Origin: Pelargonium tetragonum
Taxonomy: Eukaryota > Streptophyta > Magnoliopsida > Geraniales > Geraniaceae
Length of the DNA stretch: 52,241 bases
Reading direction: 5' to 3'
Assembly: GCA_036897445.1 (NCBI GenBank)
Contig: JAYMTL010000132.1
Coordinates: 1 to 52,241, forward strand
Position 1 is the first letter of the stretch. Each line of letters opens with the position of its first letter. Below, one piece after another: positions 1 to 11,958 of the stretch. Below the pieces are notes generated by a model, which saw only the letters and a list, made by a program, of their open reading frames with translations, had not been told where the DNA came from and ran no database searches. The translations under genes and the position numbers were made by a program.

Positions 1-185
1 GTTAAGGGTACCCGTCCTTACATTTTTCATATATCAGCCAAAATTTCTTTAATAACTAAAAATTTATGTCTGATTTAGCGCGTTCCCCTTTAGAAAAATT
101 TGACTTTTATCCACAAGTCCTAGTAAGTGGTGTGAGACTCTGCAATTTCACTCGATAGGCAAACGCCAAAGCTAATATTTAGTGC

Positions 186-199
186 AATCCTAAAGGATT
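186..199. repeat. hairpin with TAAA turn
   Basis: Perfect inverted repeat AATCCT-AA-AGGATT, the shortest member of the TAAA/TTTA-centred hairpins (others at 19298, 33510, 39197, 44156, 49041). Alone it would not be remarkable. Confidence 0.6.
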
Positions 200-604
200 A
201 GCAAACAAGAAAAATTTCAGTTGCAAGCTGACGCATATGTAAGTACTTACAAAATCTTATTCTCTATTTTATTTGTAGGGACCTTCAAGTCTAGCTGTAA
301 ACGAGTTATTAAACTTATACTAGGCATCTTTTTTCGCGGATGGGAGCCCCGGTAAATTCCTTGTATTCATTCTAACTACTTCTGGGCAATTCTGAATAAA
401 AATTCAGGCAAATGTTTAAAGATATAAAATTATCAATTAAAAAAGAGTTAAAGTATCCTTTTTATTAACTTGTCCCTTCTACAGAGGACCAAATTTTTGG
501 GCTTTTGAAGATAAGAATTCTATTTTAGCTCCAGCCAATAGGGGAAATTCTACTAGTATAGAGTAGTACTTTTTTAAAGGATAACTGGGCATCTATACTA
601 AAAA

Positions 605-613
605 GGGGGGGGG
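605..613 (+). repeat. nine-G homopolymer
   Basis: A run of nine G directly after AAAA and followed by CTCC. It is striking in such AT-rich DNA, and a place where sequence length may be unreliable. Confidence 0.9.
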
Positions 614-2736
614 CTCCTTAATGAACAAGCTAGAGTTTTGTAGGTACTTCTAACATAAAGTAGTATTAGAACCTATACCCGGAATAGGAAGTTTATGCAA
701 AAACTCTATTTCTCAAGACCTTTTTTGATTCTACCTTCTGGATTAGATTTTCCAAAAATGCTAGAAGAGATTCTATTTAAAATTTCCTTATTAGGTAGCA
801 GAAAAATATATAACAATAGTTTGTAAAAGCGAAACTTCCCGTCGTGGGTCTTACTTACTTTGGCAAGAAAGGTCCTAGTTAGTAAGAGCCCGCTTTGTTA
901 GTCTGGCTTGAATCGAGGGAGCTCGCTTTCCGCTAAACAAAAGATCTTTCCCAAACCTACGTAGCATACTTCCCTTTTTTCTAATAGCACGGAAACCCGC
1001 AAAGCTACATCTTAATTTAGTATATTTAAGTATCACAAGAAAAAAGGATCTCCCTCAAAGTTTTCTTAAATTGATTGAGAATATTACTATTATAAGGATA
1101 AGGAAGCTTCAAAATTACTTTTTATTTACTATACTCTATAAACTTTAGAAGAAGAATACTATAACTAGAATGCCCAACTTTTTAAGTATATAACTATTGT
1201 AAATTATTCCTGAGTCGAAAGAATTTCTATAAAAAAAGGAGATCCAAAGTGTGTGCTATTTTCTAGCTTTCCAGTCAATTTTAGTATTCAATCATTGAAT
1301 TGTGCATAAATAAAATACCCTTTTAACCGGGGTCTGAGTATTTTGAACCGGCTACACGAGGACACCTAGACTCTAATTTACAGGGATCTTCCAACTCTTA
1401 TCAAAAAAACTAGGTTGTTACGTTGAAACAGATTTTGAGTACTGTATATTGCACTTTATTCTTACGGGGTTAGCTTACTTACTTGCCAAAATATAGTAAA
1501 TACGCAAGATTGAGCCGGGTAGCCCTTCGTTGTACACAATCTATTCTAAAGTTCTAGCTAAAGCCTAAAGCAGTTTTAAATTTATACGACGAGACCCCTA
1601 TTATATATTACGAGAACCCTGGGGTATCCCTTGGTTTCGCGGCAAGCTTTTGTAGGTAATCAGGAGTTTGGAGTACTTGTAGAATCTCATTTCGTTTTAC
1701 AGTACAGAATTCCATAAGTTGTTAAAAAGTGAGTAGTAATAAGTTTAACTTACAGTAATTCACTCCGACGTTAGAAGAATTTAGAAAATATAGGTTCAAA
1801 CCCTTAAATACTATAACAAAAGATTCTAATATTAATTTCTTTAGTACAGCAAAAAGCAGGTAACTCAAGAACAAAGAAAGCTAAAAAGCACACTCAAAGG
1901 GGTTAAGGGCTCCTAAACTAAGGGGTAGCTTACTAAATATTGATGTATACTCAACTACTTCTTATTACAAGGAGTTCCTATATCTATCTAAGACTAATTC
2001 ACTCCATATCTATAGATAACTATTCCTTGTATTGCTAGTATCAACGAATAGCTAAAATTTTCAGGTTAACCTAATCTTCAACTGAAGCCCCTTAGTAGAA
2101 ATTTTATTGGCAGTAGCTGAGATTTGCTCTCGTGCATCGGGTCCCGTTCTAAAAGAGGGCATACAAAACAGGTGAGACTTTAATAAAACAGCAGAATATG
2201 GAATTCCTTGTCCATCTAATTATCTATCTATGACAATGTTATAAAAAGGTAATTTTAGAATGTATCCTTTAGTAGAAAAGGGTATATACTGTAAACTGTT
2301 TTCTATTCTCTTATTCTGCTTAAGTACTTGGTTTCATTTTATATTATAGAAGGGGTTTTCTGTACATAACTGTATACAAATAATTTATACCAAAAGGAAT
2401 AAGTTAGGGCCCCTATATACGAAATATTACAGCCCAATTTTTTAGTTTTTAACAAAAAACCTTAATGAAATTTGAAGGAAAGGAGTCTTAAACCACCTTA
2501 AAAGGGGTTAGGAATTTCTTTAATCTTGTCTGTCTTTTTTTGGTTTACTTTAAATATTAAATAGGAAAGCCTGGAATAGCGAATCCATAACCTTAATTTG
2601 CTACCAAGCTCCTAGCGTAAAGTTTTAATAATTTTAGTAGTTATTCATGAGTTTGACTTACATACTGGGGCCTGAGGTGTATCCCTGTGTATAAGGAGGA
2701 ACTCAAAAAAGCCCTGCCAGATAAAGAGAAACGATA

Positions 2737-2756
2737 ATAAGAGGAGCCCCTCTTAT
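2737..2756. repeat. 8-bp hairpin, GG/CC-centred
   Basis: Perfect stem ATAAGAGG / CCTCTTAT with loop AGCC. It is the longest GG/CC-centred inverted repeat found in the first 15 kb. Shorter relatives include 5880-5891, 10108-10117, 15851-15864 and 48204-48218. Confidence 0.8.
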
Positions 2757-3743
2757 CTTAGGCAAAGCACCTGAATTAAATTAAAGGGGCTTTGGTAGAT
2801 AATTATATGTTTCATAACTTTTAAAACTTACTTAGAACCCTCTTAAAAAGCGTGCCCTAGTATACTCCATTTAGATTAGACTCCCAAAATAAAAAATAAC
2901 TTGTTAGATTCCTTTCCTAAAGGTGAGGTTAATTAGACAAACCATTTTCCCACGAGGTCCTTATTTACAAGAACACGGGACCGTTTTACAGAATATCCCC
3001 CTTATTTTTTAGTGACCTAGTTAATACAGAAAGAAAGAGAAAGATACCTACCTCGAATTCCGAAAAATGTAAGCTACAAAAAAGCTCTCTCAGCTCACAG
3101 CGTTTAAGATTTAGCAAGTTGGGAATGATTGAGTCTTTCTAGTTTAGGAGTAGTTCTGTCTTAGAGTCTTAGTAGTCATTATAGTTTACGGTAAAGACAA
3201 GTATAAAAGTAAAGCGCTTGTTTGCTTATAAACCAGGTAATTAAAGACAGGAAATTGAAAGTAGGGAATACAATTAATTAAGAGTAATCTCCTATTACAC
3301 AAGGCAAACTCTTTAATAAACCTTAACATTAACAAGGAATAACTTTCCTGGAAAAGTACTTAGGAATCAATGCAAATAAGCTCAGTTTCCCAGTAAGTCT
3401 GCTTAAATTAAATTAAAAAAGTCGCTTTAAAGGTTCCTAAGAATTCCCAGTAAAGAACAGGTTTCACAACTAATTGGATAGACTGAGGCTAGGGTTAACA
3501 CAAGATAAAAGGGGAATTTGCCTGGGAAGGCTGCTCTTAGTTTAGAGAGTTCCTTTTTTTTTTCGTGCTCTAGGATTTGGACAGGTAAGTAATCATAAGT
3601 ATAAAGTGGGCCTTTATAAGTAAGCAGGGTAATGTTATGTTTAGGTGGCCCTAAAATTCTTCTTGTATAAGGGTTTTTGTAAGGGTTATCTAGCAGGAGT
3701 TTTCACTAGGAGCAAGTAAAAGAAACTTATATTATTTTAAAGT

Positions 3744-3880
3744 AAAAAGAAGGAGATATTTACAGGTAAGAGTACAGCTCATAGGATACAGAGTTCAGGT
3801 CTAGGTATCAAGAAGGGTAAGACAATAGACCTTGCTTTCAAGACAAAGACAAAGAAGAGTAGTACTGCTAAAAGACTAAT
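3744..3880 (+). repeat. purine-rich island A
   Basis: A G/A-rich stretch containing CTAGGTATCAAGAAGGGTAA (3801-3820), a word family repeated at 8131, 31627, 36926 (reverse strand) and 38582. No open frame of note. Its origin is unknown. Confidence 0.5.
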
Positions 3881-4639
3881 AAGCTGCAGGGAATCTAACT
3901 TAGGGCTATCAAGAATTGTTAACAGCTTGTGTCATATTGCTTTGAATTATCAAGTTTCAGAGTAAGGGAGTCGTAGGATATAAAAAAGGAACCTTTTGTT
4001 GGTGGTTAAAGGAATCCGGCAGGGATGTAAAGCAGCTTGACGTGGAGGCATCTTCTTTTTCAAAGCAAAAACTAGACTTGCTGTCTGAGCTTTCACTTAG
4101 TGGAACCCATGAAAATCTTTATAATAACACCGGGATATGAATTGCAAAACAAGGCCATACCTTGCCTTTTTGAATTCCGATAGACTCTGGACTAGTTGGA
4201 CTAGAAGGAGTCAGCAGTTTATTAGAGACCCCCCCTTAGCACATATTTTTAACACCTGACCGCACCTAAGGAGTATTTCAGATTCTGATTCGGTCTTTAT
4301 ACAAACAAACGCGAAATAAAGAGATCTATAAACTAGAATGCTCTTTCTCTTGAAAACCCATTTTTTGTGGTAATTGGCTGGAAAGAAACCCTATTGTATG
4401 TATATGACTAAAACTCCTTTTTGACTCTCCTAGATATCCTATAAACAAGCTCACAAAATCCTCTTACGAATGAAAATTCAGTATTAAAGACTCTTGTTAT
4501 ACACTATTTTCGTATACCTTTTATTACCTCTTTCCAATGAGTTGAGTAAGGATTTCCCAAGGACGCCCTTTCGTAAGCAATAAGCAAAGGACCCTTGTAA
4601 AAGCAACTCGAGTTCCTCACTTGTAAAGCCTAATATATG

Positions 4640-5110
4640 TATTCCAGAAAAGGAGACAACTAAATTACTAATACTAATATAAAAAGATATCTATACTACA
4701 ACTACACTAGCTATAACTCTAAGATACATTAGCTTCAATTTAATGGATAGTATAGGGACAAGGGCTCCGGGAAGACAATAGGTGTTTAGCTCAGATATGA
4801 CAGCTCTTAAAATAGTGATACAGGGTTAGGCTTTCAAGAAGGCTTTATCTCTAGTGGGAATTTTTTTAGATATTTAGGGAGAAGATGCAGACGGAGAGTC
4901 TAGGTCTGAGACTAAGCTTAGGGGTATTGCAGGAAGCTACAGAATCCAAGTGCAAGTATAGCTCTAACGAAAATTGAGAGTAAGCTAGGTCGCTGAGGGT
5001 AGGTCTTGGTAGTAGGCATAAAGAAACAAGGTATTCAAATAAGTTATTAAGATGAAGCTAGGAAAGGAGGTAATAAGACTTAGAGCGTTATAGGTATTAT
5101 AAAAAAAAAG
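4640..5110 (+). repeat. purine-rich island B
   Basis: The first part is rich in ACTA words and the rest in AGG/GAAG words. The stretch AGAGCGTTATAGGTATTATAA near 5080 returns, slightly changed, near 45330. A TTTAGCTCAG word at 4785 recalls a tRNA D arm, but no cloverleaf can be drawn. Confidence 0.4.
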
Positions 5111-5639
5111 GTTAGCAGTAGATGTTGCCTATAAGGTATGAATGTATTATCTGTAAAACTTCTACACTTCTCTTCCTCCGAAAGCCTCCCGTCAGGTATA
5201 AAAACTTACCTTTTAAGGATCAACCCTCCCTATAATGCTAAACAAGAGAAATTATCCTTACCAGCAGTAATACACCTAAGACTTATAGTTAAAATCCTTA
5301 AGAGGGTTCCCCTGTGGCCCAGACCGGGACTTTACTGATAGACTTTATTTCGATACGGGAGCCCTTTTTAAAACTTATAAAGAAACCGCCTTCAATTAAA
5401 GAGTAGCCGAGGGTTTTAATTAAGTTTCTACCTCCTGTGTCAAATCTACAGCTTTTTATATACCTTATATTACCTACTTTGTACTGGAACTTTAGAGCTA
5501 TTTATTCAAGAGAACCTTCTTGTTTTACTAACCGGGCATTAATAAAGGGAACCTTGTCTGACTGTATTCGTGAGAAAGAAAGCCTTTATTTACCTAAAAG
5601 AAGAATTCCTTGTGACTTATTACACTAGATCAGGAAAAC

Positions 5640-5830
5640 TACAGGATAGTTAAGTAAGTCAGCGAGACAAGAGTTTGAGTCCCATAACACTAAAAAAAAC
5701 TATGACAGGAAAGACACCGGCTACAGAGTACATAACAAGGTAGTTGCAAGGTGCGAAGCCCATATCTATATAAGAGCTCCTTCCTAAACTGCCTCTTAAA
5801 AGCAGGACGATTCCTAGATAAGTTATACTA
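5640..5830 (+). repeat. purine-rich island C
   Basis: Contains the 25-bp dispersed repeat at 5701-5725. Just before it, a GAGTTTGAGTCCCATAA word resembles GAGTTCAAGTCACATAA near 38530 in another island. Confidence 0.4.
5701..5725 (+). repeat. dispersed 25-bp repeat, copy 1
   Basis: This begins TATGACAGGAAAGACAC and ends GCTACA. It matches 32089-32113 at 23 of 25 positions, in the same orientation. The match fades on both sides, so this is a short conserved core inside purine-rich islands. Confidence 0.85.
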
Positions 5831-7376
5831 AAAAAAGACCTTAGTGGCGCAGAGCCTGGAAGAAACCACTCTCCTACAGAGGGGATCCCCTAATACCTTA
5901 AACCAAAGCTTTTCAATAAAAGGAGTTCTCATTAAATCGGGTATGGCATACAGTTGTAAATAAGAGATAAGAACAACACCAACAATAGTAAAACCTGCTT
6001 ATTAAACTAAAAAAACCCGGCGGATAAGAAAAAAGTAATTCAGATTTAGTCCTTTGTAGTTCTTCTTAGAATTAAGAAACCTAGAGCAGTTATTCTATTT
6101 AAGATTCAAGTAGGAGCTTTAAGTTCTCCGGAAGCTTCTTTTATTCACTCATTTTAGTTTTCTTTTTTGATACAAGATTTGTAAATCTATGCTAAAATTA
6201 GTAGTTTTCCACACACAAGAGTACGTCCGGTGTGTGTTACCGGCTTTTAAAGTAGGATATTTAAGGGTATTCTGGGCTCTTGAAAATAAAAGAATTAAAA
6301 AATCTAAATTCTCCTTTTATTAATTCGTGAGAAAGTTGAATTGGTAAGACTTGTTCAGGAGTCTGTTATTTTAAGAATTCTGCTTAATCCTTAAGCCTTA
6401 ATTTAGCTTTAAATTGTTTAGTGGTTTCAAGTCAAGTTAGATAATTACTGCATTTTAGTAAGAAAAATCCTCTTAAAATTACTGCCAATACAATAATAGA
6501 ATGGAATTCTACTAGAATATCTAATTCTTAACTAAAAGATACCCGGGTTTCCTTTCCTAAGAAAACTGCTTGGCCTGTGTAAACTCTATTTCGAAGCAGT
6601 ACTAGAAACTATATAAGGGGCCGATTAACGCTGATTTGCTTTATTAGCTGAACTGCAAAGCTTTCAAAAGACCCTTTAAAGGACATTCATTGTACAAGTT
6701 AGAAGCAGGACTTCGGAAGAATTCGTTTTGAGTAAAAATCTCCGCTTGCTATATACCTAAAAAAGAGAGCTTATCACAACTAAAAAGGGCTCCTTAGGCT
6801 TATCTTACTTTGAAATTGGGACTAGTTTTATAATAAACCAGATACAAGAGGTAGAAATCCCGAACTTACTTACTGCGGGTAGAGCTTCCTTGACTCTTTA
6901 ATTTTCTAGTACGGGGTGTCTTTTGTGAAGGGTCTAAAGCTATAAGTTTGTAATTCCTAGTTATATATATCTTTAATAGCCAGTAACGTCTCAATACATA
7001 ACCAACGCTTCCTTAATATTAATCTTTAGCCGAATGCTAGACTTTTTGGCGTTTTTTTTGAATCGTTACCTTTTGAAGTAGTATATAAGATGATTTAAAA
7101 GAAAGTGTTGTACAGTCAATGCGGTAGGCTTTTTCATTACTATAAAATGACAAATAAAGCTTCAATTTGATCTTTCTTTTTCTTATAGAATTCAATTGGG
7201 TGGTTTCGATACTATGTAAATTATGCGTGTTTAAAGGTCCTATTTTGAGCCTAAGTCCTCCGTACTAAAGGAGCCACTTAAATTAGAGATAATCGTCTAA
7301 GTAGGAATTTCTATGATATGTACCCAATTTAGCATATTCTTGCCCCGGTAAAGCAGCAGCACAACGCGGAAATTGG
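5831..7376. other. gene-free stretch upstream of tRNA-Cys
   Basis: No coding frame is supported. It contains palindromes at 5880 and 6673-6682 (CCTTTAAAGG). I see no promoter-like -35/-10 pair or conserved box before the tRNA that stands out from the AT-rich background. Confidence 0.7.
5880..5891. repeat. 12-bp perfect palindrome
   Basis: AGGGGATCCCCT reads the same on both strands. It belongs to the over-represented GGATCC-centred class. Confidence 0.85.
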
Positions 7377-7448
7377 GGAATCGTAGCCAAGTGGTAAGGC
7401 ATGAGTCTGCAAAACTTATATCCGTCGGTTCGAATCCGACCGATTCCT
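7377..7448 (+). tRNA. trnC: tRNA-Cys (anticodon GCA)
   Basis: This gene supplies cysteine tRNA for reading UGY codons, presumably in organellar translation. The cloverleaf is complete. The acceptor stem GGAATCG (7377-7383) pairs fully with CGATTCC (7441-7447). The D stem GCC/GGC (7386-7388, 7398-7400) closes a loop AAGTGGTAA that holds the invariant GG. The anticodon stem TGAGT/ACTTA (one G-T pair) closes the loop CTGCAAA with anticodon GCA at 7409-7411. A five-base variable region follows, then T stem GTCGG/CCGAC around TTCGAAT. Base 73 is T (7448), the usual cysteine identity base, and no CCA is encoded. D-loop and T-loop are bacterial/organellar in style, close in my memory to algal plastid or protist mitochondrial trnC. 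No partner gene lies on either side, so it is either a lone transcription unit or part of a long non-coding transcript. Every stem is intact, which argues for function. Confidence 0.95.
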
Positions 7449-8039
7449 ATAGTAAAGTAAATCTTGCTTAACAACAAGAATAGGATGCCTACCCGTACTC
7501 TAGTTATAGGTCAACAAGGGGATCCGTTGATGAGTAATTTGCTCAATAATCATATACTTTGTATAGTTAGCTAAACATTTCTAAGTAGAGCTTTATAGAA
7601 GCTTCTTATCGAGATTTATAAGAAAATTATCTGCTATCATGTAGGCTAATATTTATGGGCTGTCCAGATAGCTGACACCTCCTTATTCTTAAAACCCTAT
7701 TTGCGCCTTATGTAGCTCTTGTACTCATTTTTCTTATAAGAATAATAGCTCTATCGAGGTAAGCATTATTTTTCTGGATACGACCTCATAAAAAATGACT
7801 TTGGTATACAAGTTTTTATAACTAATAAGAATAGAGAAGTAGGGCCTCCTCTTATTATCTGTATTTGCTTAACATATTTCCGTAACTTTAACTAGAAATA
7901 GAACATCTAAATTACCCAGGATTTGAACACTATAAGAGTTAGATATTTAAAGTAATTCCTAAACTTATTACAGGCCTAAACTTTTATATTTACAGGATAA
8001 CTAAACTTTTCTTATTTAGTACTTTAGAATTAGACTTTT

Positions 8040-8240
8040 TAAACAGGGAATCCTAACAAGACAAGAAGAGTAGGGCAAGGCGTTATAGGCTCTAAAGAAG
8101 CAAGTTTTAGGTATTGAAATAGGTCATAATACAGGTCTTATTATCAAAAGGTACTAAGTTCCATAAGATACCGAGTAGTAACATTCTAGCTACAAGTATA
8201 GCTAAGAGATTAGGTATGCATAAGAGTGTAACACTAAAGC
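8040..8240 (+). repeat. purine-rich island D
   Basis: Carries ACAGGTCTTATTATCAAAAG from 8131, a variant of the recurrent CAGGTATTATCAAGAAGGG word, and a TAGCTACAAGTATAGCTAAG stretch shared in part with other islands. Confidence 0.4.
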
Positions 8241-10107
8241 TAGAATTCCTACACCCCGAGTTGTTTTATATCCTTCAAATTGAGCTAATATCGAATCGTA
8301 AAAAGACCCGTATTTCGCTAAATAAAAACTTTTTTCTACTTCAATTTTTTATAAATAATGAGCGGGTTAGGCTTTTGCCGTTAATATAGTTTTGGGAATC
8401 CCATAAGGATAGGGGGCTTAGAAAAGGGCAGCCTATTCATTTTTAAGTTAAAAAGAACCGAGCAAGGGGTTAGCTATAAGTTTTCTTGATTTGTCATTTT
8501 TGGAGTTACATTTGCTTGGTAGTAAAAAGAAAATCCATAAGAAGAAATTTTTCTATGTAAAAGCCTAAGGAGTCTGGTTTATACGAGCTGCTGTATCCGG
8601 GTTATCCTATTTTATGGTATAAGTGTAGACCTTTTTTTTTTTAGAGTTCTACCGGACTCCCTATTTCTCGTGTTTTTTCCTTTGCTTCGACAAGGGGTGG
8701 CATCCGCCTAATTGCTATTTCGGAAGAATAAAAGAGGCTTTTCCAATGACAGATTGGTGTCTCTCTATTTTATGCTGTTATTCTAATTTTACAGTTACTA
8801 GACAGGTGGTACTCTCTACAAAAAATCTTATCTTAGCATTACCTTAATCCAGGTATTATAGGCTTTTATCAAGCAGCTAACTATTAGGATTAGGATGTTG
8901 CAAGTCTTTGCCTACTGGGTACAAGGGTCCCTCCCAAACTCATTTAGTCAATCTTGGATCTAAAATAGGAAAAATTTTCCTTTTTAAACGAAGAATCTAC
9001 ACAACTTTATACCAAGTTCTGCTATAGCGTACGGAATTTAAAAGTTATTGACACAGACCTTATTACTGGATTACGGTATCTCTCAGATAAAGCAGATAAA
9101 GAAAATTGCATTAAGGACACTAAAAAAACTATAAAAATTTATGCAGAATCAAGGGCTGGGTGTTTTAGAATAGAAGGATAGTAATACCTAGTATACAGCT
9201 CAGCTGACAGGGTTTTTCTGAGCAATACAACTATTCAAAAAATATTTAGCTAAATAGCAAATAGATTCAAAAGAGCCCCCTCGAGTTTACAATCTCCTAG
9301 ATTCTGAAATAAATTGAAATTAAAATCTTGAAAAGGACCCTTTTTAAATGAAAACTTCTGATTCAAAAGTTCTACATTGCTGCTAGAATTCTTATAGTGT
9401 CCGTTGTACTTATACTTAACTTAACTTCGTTACCTTGGAAATAATAAAGCGAATCTCTCGTTTAGGATTTAGAAAAGAATCTAAGAACTCGGGATACAAT
9501 AAATGGAATACACTTACTCAGTAAACACAGTACAAAACCTCACTCAATAGAGTATACCTAGCAGGATAATTAGAACTGAGCCCTTATATTTTAAATCTTG
9601 TCCAATTAAGAGAAAAAGTACTCTCGATACTTGTTTTGTAACTAAAGAATCTTACTCTTAAATTTTTAAAAACTTGAGCCCTTTTCTATTTCGAGGGTTC
9701 TAAAGCCCCCTTTCCGGTAGCTTTGTACACTATGTTTTCAAGAAATAAAAAGGAGATAACTAAAACTTAGTCTAGTTTTCAAGTTACATATATTGCGCTG
9801 AGCATAACCCCAGAAGAAGCTTGTCGAAAGAGGGGGAAGTTTGGAATTCTCCTAATTTTGTTTAACTGTAATTTAGTATATAATAGGATTCGAACGTCTA
9901 GTTTTTTATATAAGATAGTTGACATATCAAAATGAGTTATCAAAAAAAGGAAAGAGGCTTCGTAAAAGGAGTCCGCTAAATTGTCAAATAGAGCAACTAA
10001 CTAAATTGCCTGAAGTGCCTAATCAAAGGGCTTCTCTAATTTCCGGTGTTAATTTAAGTATTGTAAAATAAACGTCCGCGGAACCCCTTTAAAAATGAAA
10101 ACTAAAG

Positions 10108-10117
10108 AGGAGCTCCT
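10108..10117. repeat. 10-bp perfect palindrome
   Basis: AGGAGCTCCT, a GG/CC-flanked palindrome with AGCT at its centre. It fits the same general form as 5880-5891. Confidence 0.7.
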
Positions 10118-11119
10118 GCGAAAGGATTCTAAAAATGTAAACCTAAATATTGAAACTAAAACAAATTTATATAAGGCCTGACGACACTGCTTAACAAAAA
10201 GTTTCTACTTACGGAATAATTACAATAAAGCAAATTTCTTGTATTCTATGGGCATATTTCCTATAAGTAAGACTTTATTTAAAAGGTTCTTTGCTTTACA
10301 AAAGAAAGTCAAAGAAAGAGGCTTGCAAATATTGAAGTACAAGAAATCTGCCAGGACTCGTGTAAAGCCACAAACTGTGCATCAAGGATATCGACTAAAT
10401 TTAGTAAATGGGTTTACCCTCTCTTTTGTAGAACTGTAATTTGCATAAGAACTTAAAACCTCGATTGTATAAAGGGGATCCTTAGAAAAAGGATACAACT
10501 CATTAATTATTTTCATATGATTTATCTTAAAATATCCCAGGTATCGAGAGCTTAGTTATACCGGGTTAGAAAAGGACCGGGCTTATACGATATTTATCTT
10601 TCTTCTAGCAATTCTGTATTTACACCGACAAAAACCTTGTAACTAAATAACTAAACTTAAATCCTTTTTTTGTACTCGCTAGTGAAAAAGAGCGATGCTT
10701 TCTCGCTTGGAAAACTTCTTAATTTGAATTTGAGCTCCTTCTTTTTATATACTATATAGCAACAGTAACTTTATTTTACTCCTTTCTATAAGACATCAAG
10801 ACATATAGAACATATTTACACGATAAGTTGAGTACACAACAGGAAGTCTAGATATTACTTTTATAGGATAAGCTTAATTTCAAATGGTTGAAATGTTTTA
10901 ACCTTCAAAAAAAGCGTTTACTAAGGATTTCCCCTACAACCTCACTTGTTATAGTACTATAAAAAAGGACCTTTACACAACGGACGGCTCTACTAGATAA
11001 AACATTTATATCTTTAAAGTTTTTTGCGATTTCACAAAATGGATAGGATACCTTACTTTTTTTTTGCTAACTCTTATCGGATAAGGGTACATATCAACGT
11101 GAATGACTTAATGCTATTT

Positions 11120-11137
11120 CTAGGCAGCGCCGCCTAG
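11120..11137. repeat. GC-rich hairpin
   Basis: Stem CTAGGC / GCCTAG around AGCGCC. It is much richer in G+C than its surroundings. No T tract follows on either strand, so a terminator role is not suggested. Confidence 0.7.
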
Positions 11138-11932
11138 TTAGTAAAAGGACTGCAAAGTTCTGTAAGTTTTTCGGGGTTAAATATCACTAAATAGCATTTC
11201 TATTTTAAATACTGGATATCTCTTAGGAGAACCAAAAAAAGCAAAGAGCACGTACCGACAAAAACAAGAATGGAGGGAAATAACAGGGTTTAAAATCGCG
11301 TTATTTAACACCTAGGGGGCCTTCCGTAAGGTTTTTTATAATATTATACGTCATACATACAAGAAGCGTCTACGAACGAAAAGTCTTACATAAGCACCCC
11401 AGCGAGTTCTAGAGCGTTCCATATTCAAAAAAGGTAAACATATCCTCTTAAGTTTCACAAGTAAGCCCCCTGTGAGGATCCACTAAAGAACATCCTTATA
11501 TCCCTGTTAAGGAATACTTTACTTTCTATTAACACGGGCCAAAAATATACCCTAGCAACACTTTTTGGCGCAGAATTTCTTCCGAATCTCTTTCTACATA
11601 TTGAATGCCTGCCGCCCCGCCGATAGTACCTAACTTTTGACTTGCTTTTAAGCGAAACCCGCTCTTAAAATATTGTTACTTTGACAATATACCATAAAAC
11701 CGCTGTCATAGAAGGACTTATAGGCCATATTCTCAAAAGTAGCCTTTGATTAGACAACAATTTCCTCTTATTTAGGGGGATACCTTAGATATCGGCAGTA
11801 AAATCTTGCTTCAAACTCAGCAAGAGAAAGATTAATTGAATTACCTTACTTTATGATATACTACTAATTGCATGCCACCTAAGGGCTTTTCAGGTAAATT
11901 AGGTAAGGAAACCCTTAGTTTTTGTATTTCAT

Positions 11933-11958
11933 CTGGTGCTGTATTTTTAAAGCACCAG
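11933..11958. repeat. 8-bp hairpin with 10-base loop
   Basis: Perfect arms CTGGTGCT and AGCACCAG enclose GTATTTTTAA. Five of the eight pairs are G-C, unusual for the region. No gene adjoins it. Confidence 0.75.

Larger units (their letters stand above)
1..3743. other. gene-free AT-rich stretch
   Basis: No coding frame, RNA gene or mobile element is supported. It holds the small hairpins at 186 and 2737, the nine-G run at 605 and scattered short GG/CC palindromes. Confidence 0.75.

Noticed and set aside
605-613. Nine-G run as a conserved regulatory block
   Set aside because: Single homopolymers arise easily by slippage or sequencing error. Nothing adjacent supports a function.
7283-7477. Minus-strand open frame across the tRNA-Cys
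   Set aside because: It is antisense to the tRNA, and its open state follows from the GC-rich tRNA sequence.
9884-9941. Minus-strand GACGTTCGAATCC, a T-arm-like word, as a tRNA gene
   Set aside because: The T stem pairs at only three of five positions and no anticodon or acceptor stem can be drawn.
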